A stretch of DNA of 64,000 nt from JAIVJZ01 sp036386515 (lineage in GTDB: Bacteria > Acidobacteriota > Blastocatellia > Pyrinomonadales > Pyrinomonadaceae), in assembly GCA_036386515.1 (NCBI GenBank), contig DASVVO010000078.1, positions 1-64,000 on the forward strand, read 5' to 3'. The notes under the pieces are model-generated. The model made no database searches, was not told where the DNA came from, and saw only the letters and a program-made list of their open reading frames with translations. Below, one piece after another: positions 42,543 to 50,882 of the stretch (positions are counted from its first letter, which is position 1; each line of letters opens with the position of its first letter). The position numbers and the translations under genes were made by a program.

Positions 42543-44012
42543 TCAGGACGCGACGCGTTGATCTATGTCGGGGAAGAGTGGGACGAGGACGTTCGGGGTG
42601 CGGCGGCTGGAGTTGTTGGCGTTCGTCAACTTGAACCAGTCGAGCACGAAATCGCTCGCGCTGAAACCGAGCGCGGCGTCGAGCGCGAAGAGGTGCCGGG
42701 AGAGTTGGCGATGAAGGGCGCGCTCGAAGGAGCGTTCGATCTCGCGGTGCGCGCCGTCCAGACCTTCGATGAGGGTCGTGTCTAAATCCTGGCCGCCGCG
42801 CGCGCGCCGCCACGCGAACTCGTAGAGGCGCAGGCGTCCCTCGTCTTCGACCGCACCCGTCGTGACGACGACGAGGTGCGTCGCCTCCGTCTCGGCCACG
42901 GTCTCGACGACGCGGCGCGCACAGGCGGGCGTCAAATCTCCGTCCTTCGTGACGAACAGATAAGAGTTGCCGCACACGTCGGCCGCGAGATACGACTCGC
43001 CGTGCGTGGAGGCCGGGCCGGTGGCGATCTCGCTATCGGGCACGCCGAGCGAGCGGATGATCTTGTGGACGCGATTGTTCAGCCAGCCGCCGTCTTCTAA
43101 GAGCGACACGGCGAGCCACGTCGGGTTGATCGTCTCTTCCACCACCTCGTCCGCGACGGGCGCGGCGCACAGGCTGCATTTCGCTTTGCTGATCGTGATG
43201 GCCGCGAGCGAATCGGGCGAAGGCAGGTCGAACAAGGCGTGCCCCGACTTGCGGCAACTGACGCGCACCTCGCGTTCGAGCAATCCGGCCTCCACCATCC
43301 GCTCGACCGAGACGCCGCCCCTGAGCGTGGCCGCTTCGGCGAACAGGCGGCGCGGCGTATAGCCCTCGCGGCGCATCTCCTGCACGCGCCGCAAAAACTG
43401 GCGCACCGTCTGTTCCTCCATCAACTCGGAAGCGCGCACGAACTGCCGCGCGCCGCCTCTCAACTTCGCGGCGACGGCGAAATCCGTCGGTTGAATCGCC
43501 ATGAACCGCGCCAGCCCCTGCGGCGCACGCGTGGCGCGCGTCTTCCAGCACGGCACTTCAAACAACTCTTCGTCGCCCGCGCCCGTCCGCCCCGTCTTGA
43601 TCAAAGCCTCGCGCACGTCGCGGCAGAAACGGTCGAGTTTCGTCAGCGGCTCTTTGGTCTCCACGCTGTAGACGATGCCCGTCGTCAACCCTTCGTCCGC
43701 GCCCGCGCCGAAGACGATGAACAGCACGCAATCGCCCGCGCAGAAAATCTCGCCGGGCGTGTAAGCCGACGCGTTGCTCGCCGTCGTCTCGCCTACAGTT
43801 CCGCGCCGCGTCGCCGCTTCGCGCTCGAACCCGGCGACCGCCGCCTTGACCGCCGCCGCATCCCCCGCGCCCGCCGCCAGCAACTCGAAACAGCGACGCC
43901 GCGACGTGCGGATGAGCGGGGCGAGTTCTCTCGCCTCCAGCGCGTCGAGCAGGCGCAGGCGTTCCCCCTCGTCGAGTGGGTGCGCCAGACTGTTGCTTTG
44001 GATGAACAGCAT
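42543..44012 (-). CDS. Hypothetical protein with a Cys-pair region, 489 aa
   Basis: I do not recognise this 489-aa protein. It starts MLFIQSNSLAHPLDEGERLR, and has a helical first half and a middle region with possible metal-binding cysteines (VSCRKSGHALF and KAKCSLCAAPVADE, about 265-300). A C-terminal alpha/beta part follows (NSYLFVTKDGD, THLVVVTTGAVEDE). There is no signal peptide, so it is likely cytoplasmic. It lies 81 bp after the DUF4388 gene on the same strand, so the two are probably co-transcribed. It may be a regulatory or nuclease-like protein; nothing decides this. Confidence 0.6.
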   Translation of the reverse strand: MLFIQSNSLAHPLDEGERLRLLDALEARELAPLIRTSRRRCFELLAAGAGDAAAVKAAVAGFEREAATRRGTVGETTASNASAYTPGEIFCAGDCVLFIVFGAGADEGLTTGIVYSVETKEPLTKLDRFCRDVREALIKTGRTGAGDEELFEVPCWKTRATRAPQGLARFMAIQPTDFAVAAKLRGGARQFVRASELMEEQTVRQFLRRVQEMRREGYTPRRLFAEAATLRGGVSVERMVEAGLLEREVRVSCRKSGHALFDLPSPDSLAAITISKAKCSLCAAPVADEVVEETINPTWLAVSLLEDGGWLNNRVHKIIRSLGVPDSEIATGPASTHGESYLAADVCGNSYLFVTKDGDLTPACARRVVETVAETEATHLVVVTTGAVEDEGRLRLYEFAWRRARGGQDLDTTLIEGLDGAHREIERSFERALHRQLSRHLFALDAALGFSASDFVLDWFKLTNANNSSRRTPNVLVPLFPDIDQRVAS

Positions 44013-44093
44013 CTTTTTCTCCGCCCGCGCCCTCTACCGGCTCAAGCGCACGCCGCGCGCCTGAGCGACCGAAGCCGCGCGCGACCTTCAACC

Positions 44094-45128
44094 TCAGGGC
44101 TTAACTCTCACCTTCCACGTGTCGCCGCCGGTGAAGTTCTTCGGGTAGCGTCGCTGTCGCGCCGTCTTGAGCGCGAGAGCTTCATAAGCCTTCGCGCCGG
44201 GGCGTGGGTTCAACACGCGCGCGTTCGTCACCTGCCCGTCGCGCACCTCCAACAGCACCCGCACGTCGTAGCCGCGCGCATTCGCCGTGCCGCCGTTCCG
44301 CGCGCGCGCATCGCTCGACGCGATTTGGGTCGCGTCGGGTGTGGCGACCGGCGACGTTGCCACCGGCGCGGGCGATTCGTTCTTCGTCGCGCTCGCCGCC
44401 TGAGAGGCATTGGCGACGCCCGCGCGCCCCGCGAGCGCGACGCCTTCGTCTCCCCGCTTAACGGTTGTGGCGGATGCCGCCGTACGCGCCGCTTCGCCGC
44501 CGGTTGCGCCCCTCGCCGAAGCGGGCGGCGGGCGGAGGTCGATCAAGGCCTGGAGGGCGGTGACGAGAGTCAGCCCGACGAGGAAGCTGATGACGACCGC
44601 GTAAACCAGACGCTCGCGCGAGAAGCGACGCGAGGTAGCGTTGACGGCCGCTTCCACGGCCGTCAGGCGTTCTTCGAGCGGGGCGATCAACTCGGCGGAC
44701 ACGGGCGCGAGTTGGAGCGGCGCGGGTTGCGCCGAATGAACGCGCGCCGCCGCGTTGGGAAACGCCCCGCCCGCCACTTTGATCTCCGCCAGATTTTCGC
44801 GCCGCGGAATCTCGACCAGATCGGTGATGAACTTCTGTTGCTGCCGGTCGATGCTGCGCTCGGGCGGGCGCACGAGCGGGTTGAAGTTGAAGGATGCGCC
44901 GTCGAGCGCGAGGGCGGCATAGAGGGCTTCGAGTCCGCGGAGGCTGCCGAGCCGGGCATCGACGAGTTGGCCGTCCTCGAAGAAGAACGAGCCGGGCGTA
45001 TCGGTGTATTCCACCTGGAGACGACCCGATTTTCTCTGCACGCGCAACGTCCTGATGAGGTCGGGCAGCGACTGGTCGTCCAGGTGCCCGGTTAAAACCA
45101 TGAACTGCGTGCGCTCTATATTTTCCAA
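44094..45128 (-). CDS. DUF4388 (PATAN-like) protein with membrane segment and TonB-like tail
   Basis: The 344-aa protein begins with a DUF4388 domain (about 10-100, MVLTGHLDDQSLPDLIRTLR, VQRKSGRLQVEY). A helical linker follows, then one membrane segment (about 190-210, YAVVISFLVGLTLVTALQAL), an Ala/Thr-rich spacer and a C-terminal domain like TonB/AgmX (LEVRDGQVTNARVLNP). DUF4388 proteins accompany signalling or gliding-motility systems. The frame opens at TTG 45128 with AGGAAG upstream; ATG 45101 lacks a ribosome site. It probably links a cytoplasmic signal domain to the periplasm. Confidence 0.75.
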   Translation of the reverse strand: MENIERTQFMVLTGHLDDQSLPDLIRTLRVQRKSGRLQVEYTDTPGSFFFEDGQLVDARLGSLRGLEALYAALALDGASFNFNPLVRPPERSIDRQQQKFITDLVEIPRRENLAEIKVAGGAFPNAAARVHSAQPAPLQLAPVSAELIAPLEERLTAVEAAVNATSRRFSRERLVYAVVISFLVGLTLVTALQALIDLRPPPASARGATGGEAARTAASATTVKRGDEGVALAGRAGVANASQAASATKNESPAPVATSPVATPDATQIASSDARARNGGTANARGYDVRVLLEVRDGQVTNARVLNPRPGAKAYEALALKTARQRRYPKNFTGGDTWKVRVKP

Positions 45129-45647
45129 TGTGCAGCTTCCTGATTACGAATTTATCGCCGCCGATGCGCCCGCGCGCTCGCCCGCGAGCGCGTCGGCTTG
45201 AGAGCAATTCGGCATCCGGCAAAATCGCGGCGGGTATCTCGGATTCGGGCGGCGCGGCGGGTCGGGAGCGTCGCGCCGTGGTAGACCGCTCGCATCACGA
45301 TATGTTGTGCCGTTCGGGTTCGCCGGTCGCACTATGCTGTGCCCGCCCGCGCCTTTCCCGCCGAAAGCCGTTCGCGCGGAATCTACCATTTTATTAACGG
45401 GGGCACAAGAAACTTCGCGGGCTTCATGGCTCGACCTCCGCCCTCCGCACGGCGTGAGACTTCGAGCGTGAACGACGGGGATGAAGGTCACAAGTCGGCG
45501 TGAGTAGCTTCGACGAATTCAGGCGGGGCGATGAAGCGTTTCGCGCTTGTCTGTGAGGGTCGGATTCTGGCGAGCGGGTTCCGGTCGGTTCCGTTAGACG
45601 ATTCAAGGCGGGGTGCCTTAGTGCGATGCTGATTTTATCTCTCCGCG
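45129..45647. other. Intergenic region, no gene seen
   Basis: This 519-bp stretch separates the DUF4388 gene from the stop of the SCO1-like gene. It has several stop codons in all frames, no ribosome site with an open frame, no tRNA-like fold and only short palindromes. It should hold the promoter of the DUF4388 pair. Confidence 0.5.
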
Positions 45648-47294
45648 TTATTCGCCGACGCCATTCTGTCCCCTGTTAATTAACGGGAGAAGGAGAAAAT
45701 TCCTCTTTGACGGAAGGCTGCTCAAGAGTGAGCCTGAGAAAATCATGGCGGCTCCCAGATACGAAGCGTAATCCAGCCGCAAATACAGGTTGGAGACGAG
45801 GGCGATGAGAGTGCCCGACAGAGCCAGGTAAAACGCGGCGAATTCCTTCATCCGTGTGGCTCGTCGATAGACTAGAACCAAGTTCGACAGCATCAGAATT
45901 ATCAACACATATAGCGCCCACGGGCTGTAAGGTATGCCCTGTAGTCCGGTTATTCCGAACGCGCTCAAGTAAGCAGCCCAGCAAAGCGGGCATTTCGGGA
46001 AGAAGGCCAGGAGGAGCGGCGGAGCGGCGTTGAGGATGCTGTTCGACACGGTGCGCGCGTAGGCCGGTGGGGGCGCGGCGACTTTGAGCGGCTTCGCGGT
46101 TTGAGCCGGGCGGTGGGCGTTTTCCAGCAACGACGCGGCGAGGTCGAGCACCTCCCGCACCTCCCATTGCAGGCGGGTGAAGGCGTAGGCGATGCCGCCT
46201 TTGTCGTCGAGGATGAACAGTTCGATTCGATGCCGGTTGACGATTGACCCGATGAAACTCACGCCGGAATCAAAGTAGTTTTCCAATTCCTTGAAATTGT
46301 TTCGGGAGCGCAGCATGCGTTTGTCCGCGCCGAAGCGCACGCCCCGATTTTGCCCGTAGGCTTTCAGACGCGGCGGCAAATCGTAAGCCGGGTCGTAGGT
46401 GATCGCGGCGGTTTTCAGTTGTCCATCCAATCCGGCTTCCTCGATGGCTTGTTGCAGCCGCGCCAGTTTGGTAACGGTCAGCGAGCACTTGTGCGGGTTA
46501 TCGCAGCGAGAATAGAAGAAGACGACGATGGACGGCCGGCGGCTGAAGAAATCGCTGAACGTGAGAACGTTGCCGTCCTGATCTTCAAACTCGACGGCGG
46601 CCATCGAAGCGGGGGTCGGCCGTCCTCGCCTGAAGCGTTCCGCGAGGAGATTCAAATTCTTCGGGAGCGTGCAGCAGTCTGCGCCGATGTCGGTTTCGTC
46701 GGCGCGGATGCGCTCAACCGCCCTTTCGATCTCGGCTCTGACGCTCGCGGAGAAAGCGTCGCGCCGGTTCTCCAGCAGGTTCTCCAGGTCGGCCACGGCG
46801 GAACGCGCGTGCGCGCCCAGGCAGCCGAACGTGATGAACAACTCTTTGAGTGCGGTGGTGGGGTGAGCGGCAGGCCAGCGCGGCCGGTAGCTCTCGAAGG
46901 TCAGAGTATCGTCCGCATACTTGATGTTCTCGACGGCCTTGAAGAGAAAGGGGAGGAGTTCGGTGGTCGGCCGGTCAAAGCTCCGCAGAGCCTTGGCGGC
47001 GGCGGCGACGAGATACGCGTCGCGGCCGTTCTCCAGTTCCTCCAGGACGTAGGGCAGCGCGGCCTCGGGCATTCCGGTCTGCTCGAAGGCCGCCAGCACA
47101 TAGCCCCTGAGGCGTATCACCTCGTTTGCGCCCCGGTTGAGGTAGAGGGGATTTTGCTCGGGCAGGAGCCGCACTAAAGCATCCCGGCGGCGCGGCGAAC
47201 GCTTCACCGCAGCGACGAACCCGGCCACTTCATCTTCGGAAGTGTGTTCGTCGAAGACCGGCTCCCAATCTGTTTCCGGCATTGGCTTCCGCAT
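45648..47294 (-). CDS. SCO1-like thiol protein fused to HEAT-like front and MerC-like membrane part
   Basis: The 548-aa protein has three parts. Residues about 1-200 are helical, HEAT/ARM-like. Residues about 230-395 are a thioredoxin-fold SCO1/SenC-like domain with C264-x5-C270 (FFYSRCDNPHKCSLT) and H355 as possible third ligand. After residue 415 come about four membrane segments, with the motif FPKCPLCWAAYLSAFG (C435, C438), as in MerC-like proteins. SCO1 proteins carry copper to oxidases, so with the tyrosinase two genes up it may supply copper. It is last in the minus-strand row. The fusion is rare in my knowledge. Confidence 0.7.
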   Translation of the reverse strand: MRKPMPETDWEPVFDEHTSEDEVAGFVAAVKRSPRRRDALVRLLPEQNPLYLNRGANEVIRLRGYVLAAFEQTGMPEAALPYVLEELENGRDAYLVAAAAKALRSFDRPTTELLPFLFKAVENIKYADDTLTFESYRPRWPAAHPTTALKELFITFGCLGAHARSAVADLENLLENRRDAFSASVRAEIERAVERIRADETDIGADCCTLPKNLNLLAERFRRGRPTPASMAAVEFEDQDGNVLTFSDFFSRRPSIVVFFYSRCDNPHKCSLTVTKLARLQQAIEEAGLDGQLKTAAITYDPAYDLPPRLKAYGQNRGVRFGADKRMLRSRNNFKELENYFDSGVSFIGSIVNRHRIELFILDDKGGIAYAFTRLQWEVREVLDLAASLLENAHRPAQTAKPLKVAAPPPAYARTVSNSILNAAPPLLLAFFPKCPLCWAAYLSAFGITGLQGIPYSPWALYVLIILMLSNLVLVYRRATRMKEFAAFYLALSGTLIALVSNLYLRLDYASYLGAAMIFSGSLLSSLPSKRNFLLLPLINRGQNGVGE

Positions 47295-47320
47295 CGTTCG
47301 GGCGCGCCGTGGGCAAAACT

Positions 47321-48361
47321 CTACTGCCGACGCCTCTTGATAAATCTGTCGGCGGCGCGCTCCAATTCGCCGGAAGCTCGCTCCAATTCGCCGCCCGCGC
47401 TCTTAAGTTCGCCGCTCGCGCTTTCCAGCGCGCCGGATTGCGCCCGGCTGCTCAACCGGTCGATCCCTCGATTGAACTCCTCGTCACGATTCAAGCTCTC
47501 TTGATCGCCGAAGTAGTCCAGCGCGCTGAGACAGACGGCGCGGAGGTCGTCGTCCTCCTCCTCGTCGAGCGCAATCTGCTTGGCCTGCGCTTCGAATTCC
47601 GCCGGGGCGATCGACTGGAGGGCGGTCGCGCTGATGGTTCTGATCTCAGCATCCTCGCTTTTATCTTGCAGCAGACGGGCGAGCATATCTTTTGAGGTGG
47701 CATCGGCCGAGAGCAGGCGCACCGCTTCCCTTCTGGCCGCCGGGTTGGGCGAAGTCTCCACCATCTCTCGCAGGAGCGGATAGTAGCTGCCGTGGAGATC
47801 ATAGCCGAGAAACTCGATGGCCTTCTCGGGCGGCACCAGCGCAACCGAGGGGTTTTTGAGACCTTCTATCAAGCGCGTTTGCACCTCGCCGTCCTTCTCC
47901 ACGGCCAGCGTCTCGATGGCGAGCAGGCGCAACTGCGGGTCGGCATCAGTCACAACTCCCCGCAGCACGGCCAGATATTCGGGACGCCTGGGCTGAAACA
48001 AGATGGTGCGAAAACTGCTCTGTTGCAAAACCCGGAACGCGGCGCGGCGCAGCAAAGGCGGTTCGGACTGATCGGCCAACAGGGCGAGCGTCACGTCGAT
48101 CAAGACGTGATGTTCTCCGACCTCGCTGCTGACGCCGTCGAGCGCGGAAATTCTTAGTTCGAGGTCTTCATCCTTGTTCCGCACGAGGTTGACGATGTCG
48201 CCGACAACATCCTGTCCCTTCGCCCCCCTCACCGATTCAAGCGCATCGAGCCTTTCGGGGACGGATTTAGACCTGTCCAGCACGTCGCGCAGCCTGGCCT
48301 GTCCTCCCGCGCCGCGCTTCAGTTGTTCTTCGTACTGCTTGCGGTATTCTGAAACGTCCAT
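47321..48361 (-). CDS. HEAT-repeat protein
   Basis: The 346-aa protein begins MDVSEYRKQYEEQLKRG and is a chain of helical hairpins like HEAT repeats (LRRAAFRVLQQSSF, AARREAVRLLSADATSK, LRAVCLSALDYFG). The end has a repeated GELESA/GELKSAGGELERA pattern that suits a coiled helix. HEAT proteins are scaffolds. ATG 48361 is preferred (GAGGTG about 8 nt upstream); a TTG and an ATG just before are alternatives. It lies 37 bp after the tyrosinase gene and 26 bp before the SCO1-like gene, so they share a transcript. Its binding partner is unknown. Confidence 0.8.
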   Translation of the reverse strand: MDVSEYRKQYEEQLKRGAGGQARLRDVLDRSKSVPERLDALESVRGAKGQDVVGDIVNLVRNKDEDLELRISALDGVSSEVGEHHVLIDVTLALLADQSEPPLLRRAAFRVLQQSSFRTILFQPRRPEYLAVLRGVVTDADPQLRLLAIETLAVEKDGEVQTRLIEGLKNPSVALVPPEKAIEFLGYDLHGSYYPLLREMVETSPNPAARREAVRLLSADATSKDMLARLLQDKSEDAEIRTISATALQSIAPAEFEAQAKQIALDEEEDDDLRAVCLSALDYFGDQESLNRDEEFNRGIDRLSSRAQSGALESASGELKSAGGELERASGELERAADRFIKRRRQ

Positions 48362-48398
48362 CATCAATCACCTCATCGCGCGCCGCGCCGTCGGACAA

Positions 48399-49679
48399 TT
48401 AAACTTCAAAGGGGACATCATCATAATCGAAACCGAGCCGCCTCGGGCGATCCAAGGTTCCCTGAAAATCAACCATGTCGAACACGGCGGGCGACGCCCC
48501 CGGCGCATTGACGATGGCCGAAGCGGCAAACCGGCCGCCGGGAGCGGTTGCAGGCCGCGGGTCGTTCGTGTCTTGATTCCAAGGCCACATCGTATCTTGC
48601 AGGTTGTGCCCGATTCTGGTGGCGCCCTGATCCTCCGCGCTGCCGAGATAGGTATAGGTGGCGACGCTCGTGGTGTCGAAACGATGATAGAACCACTGCC
48701 ACTTAGCCCACAGGCGATCCACGTTGGCGTGCAGGAGGAAGAAGAGAGGGTCTTGCGGCGCGGTCGCGGCATTGGAGATATAGCCGGTAAAGCTCACGTG
48801 CGCGCGGCCGTGCGGCTGGCCTTCCATTTGGACGAACGCCTCGTAAAGATTGCCCTGCCCTTCGCCGAGACGCAGCGTGGTCTGCTCGTCGATCACCGCC
48901 CCCGCGCTATTGGAGGCCGGTTGCGTGGCGGTGTCGAAGCGCGGAGTGCGGCGGATTCCCGTCGTGTTGTCCGTGACCCAGAATTGGAGAGGATTGGTCG
49001 GACTAAAGCGAACCGTGCCGCCGCCGCCCACGGACGCGCCGAGAAACTCGCGCGTGAAAATTCTGGGGGCGGGGCGATCGAATCTCCAATAGGGGAGAGC
49101 CACGGCCGGGTCGAGGTTCTGCAATTCCCTCTCCAGATCGAGCAGGTAGGCTCTGTGCCACGGAAGGAAGCCCGCATCGCCGTGCGCCTCGTCGAGCGCG
49201 GCGCTCCGGTGCATGTTGCGGAAGTCGCTGAACCTGCCCATGCCTCGATCGTTGAGCGTTGCGAGAGCGGAGACGAAGCGGTCGCGCTCGGCATCCGTCA
49301 GCGTGTTGGCATCCTTCCTGATCCGCACCATCAGCCGCGTTAGGGAGAGCGTCGCGCCGCCGTTCGTCTCGGTCACCTCGATGGCGGCATCCTGGTCGGC
49401 CGTGCTCGGGTGGCCGAACTTGCCCCCGGCGAAGAAATCCACCGGAGAGCCGTCGGTCGGCAGCGTCAGGCGCAACTCGTCATGCCCTTCCAGCGCCCCG
49501 GCCGCGGCGTAGAAGACGACTTGCCCGCCCGAGTTCTGATCTCGATTGCGCAAGGTGACATCAACCGACCCACTCAGCCCACCGGCATCCGCAAGTCTGA
49601 TGCGGCAAGGCGCGGGCGTCCAGGGGAGATAGTTCGCGGCCGCGTCGGCGCTACCGTTGATTGTGATTTCTGTTCTCAT
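48399..49679 (-). CDS. Tyrosinase-domain protein
   Basis: The 426-aa protein has a beta-rich front domain (about 1-115) and a tyrosinase copper domain. CuA ligands are H157, H166 and H175 (FRNMHRSAALDEAHGDAG, FLPWHRAYLLDLERE). CuB ligands are H290 and H294 (GQPHGRAHV) and H317 (FFLLHANVDRLWAKW). Tyrosinases oxidise phenols to quinones with O2 and can crosslink proteins or make melanin-like polymer. No signal peptide is seen. The gene begins 267 bp after the nuclease gene, with a possible own promoter between. It is unusual next to a protease/NTPase/nuclease group. Confidence 0.85.
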   Translation of the reverse strand: MRTEITINGSADAAANYLPWTPAPCRIRLADAGGLSGSVDVTLRNRDQNSGGQVVFYAAAGALEGHDELRLTLPTDGSPVDFFAGGKFGHPSTADQDAAIEVTETNGGATLSLTRLMVRIRKDANTLTDAERDRFVSALATLNDRGMGRFSDFRNMHRSAALDEAHGDAGFLPWHRAYLLDLERELQNLDPAVALPYWRFDRPAPRIFTREFLGASVGGGGTVRFSPTNPLQFWVTDNTTGIRRTPRFDTATQPASNSAGAVIDEQTTLRLGEGQGNLYEAFVQMEGQPHGRAHVSFTGYISNAATAPQDPLFFLLHANVDRLWAKWQWFYHRFDTTSVATYTYLGSAEDQGATRIGHNLQDTMWPWNQDTNDPRPATAPGGRFAASAIVNAPGASPAVFDMVDFQGTLDRPRRLGFDYDDVPFEV

Positions 49680-49803
49680 GGGGTTGTCGGTGAAGGTAGG
49701 ACACCTGAGTTTCGTAGCTTAATCATCCGTGTGAGCGACGTGTGGAGCGGGCAGTGTTCCCATGGCTCCGGGAAAGACAGGAACTGTCCGGCGACAGGCG
49801 TCT

Positions 49804-49831
49804 TCTATAACACTGCCCAGTCCGAAGTCAA
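49804..49831 (-). promoter_or_regulatory. Possible promoter of the tyrosinase gene group
   Basis: On the minus strand TTGACT (49831-49826) and TATAGA (49809-49804) are 16 bp apart, about 125 bp before the tyrosinase ATG. The -35 is one base from consensus and the -10 is a weaker match. It would allow the tyrosinase-HEAT-SCO1 genes to be read apart from the nuclease operon. Confidence 0.35.
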
Positions 49832-49914
49832 CACAATTCGAGCCGCCCGGTGCGTGCCGTCGTCAGGACGCGCTCCGGCATTGCTCGGGCGCGCTCTCTC
49901 GCATTGGGGTTTGA

Positions 49915-49945
49915 GGCCGGGCTTCGCCGCCCCGGCCGCGCGGCC
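49915..49945 (-). terminator. GC hairpin after the nuclease gene
   Basis: GGCCGGG (49915-49921) pairs with CCCGGCC (49931-49937). The 12-base palindrome GGCCGCGCGGCC (49934-49945) directly follows the nuclease stop codon. There is no T-run, so the strength as a terminator is uncertain. Confidence 0.35.
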
Positions 49946-49946
49946 G

Positions 49947-50882
49947 TCAGATGCGAACGCTCTCCAGGCTATCGAGCCTCTCTTCAAGCGGCGCGCCGCC
50001 CGCGCGCTCGTGCTCGGAAAAACCGTCATAGTCGAGGAGCGCGCTGAAGTCGAGGTTGGTGTTATTCATCACCTGCCGGACGCTGATCTGGAATGTCTTG
50101 TAGCCCGCGAAGACAAACTCCAATTCTCCGAGTTCGCGCTCCTGACTCACCTTGTAAGCGGTGGCCGAGGGGCGTCCGTCTTCGGTCACGATGGCGACCA
50201 CCTTCCAGAAGGCCAGCGGAATCTTCGCGCCGGTTTCGTGTTCCAGGTCGCGGTCGGTGAAGAAGGGGCCGGTAAAGACGCTGACCTTCATTTGATCGGC
50301 GCGCGCGTGCCTCAGGACGTAATTCTCCAGCCCGAGCCAGACGACCTGATTGACTCCCGCCATCTGCGGACAGCTATTGGTGAAATGGAACGTGTCGAAG
50401 TTAGCCTGCCGGGCTATTTCCGGGGTGCCCCAGATGGGGTCTTCACGACGCACCATGTGGCCGCGGTCGAGACTGTTCTGATAATAGAGAATGTCGCCCC
50501 ATTGATCTTCTTTGTCGAGACGCCCGTCAAAGCTCCAGGCGCTGATGCGCGGGACGCTGCGCGACTCCGCGCCGTTGATGTTGGCGACCGTGAGCATGGG
50601 CATGCGCCGCGAGGCCGACATGATGACGGAGAAGTTGGTGTACTTGAGTTCGACGCCGCCCCCGCCGCGCCGCAACTGCCGCATGTCCGCAGCCGCCGCG
50701 CCGGTCGCCAGCGGCAGTTCGATGCCCCATCCGTCGAGAAAGTCGGGGTCGTATCCGTTTCTGCCTTCAAACTCTTCGGCGGGGGTTTCGGGTTCGTGTC
50801 CCGGACGTTCGAGCAGTTCGCCGCCCGTCAGGCGAACCATATTTTCCAGTGTGGCCTTGCGGCTCAAGTCGGCGGTGGTCAT
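49947..50882 (-). CDS. DNA/RNA non-specific endonuclease (NUC/EndoG type)
   Basis: The 311-aa nuclease has the beta-beta-alpha-metal fold. The catalytic motif DRGH lies at 139-142 (LDRGHMVRREDP, H142 as general base), the metal asparagine N169 in FHFTNSCPQ, and later WLGLENYVL and VFTGPFF complete the family blocks. Such enzymes cut DNA and RNA without sequence choice, as in EndoG-mediated cell death. No signal peptide is seen, so it acts inside the cell unless released. ATG 50882 overlaps the upstream stop codon (TAATG) and has GAGGA about 8 nt before it. Translation is probably tied to the NTPase gene. It is the likely effector of the four-gene group. Confidence 0.9.
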   Translation of the reverse strand: MTTADLSRKATLENMVRLTGGELLERPGHEPETPAEEFEGRNGYDPDFLDGWGIELPLATGAAAADMRQLRRGGGGVELKYTNFSVIMSASRRMPMLTVANINGAESRSVPRISAWSFDGRLDKEDQWGDILYYQNSLDRGHMVRREDPIWGTPEIARQANFDTFHFTNSCPQMAGVNQVVWLGLENYVLRHARADQMKVSVFTGPFFTDRDLEHETGAKIPLAFWKVVAIVTEDGRPSATAYKVSQERELGELEFVFAGYKTFQISVRQVMNNTNLDFSALLDYDGFSEHERAGGAPLEERLDSLESVRI

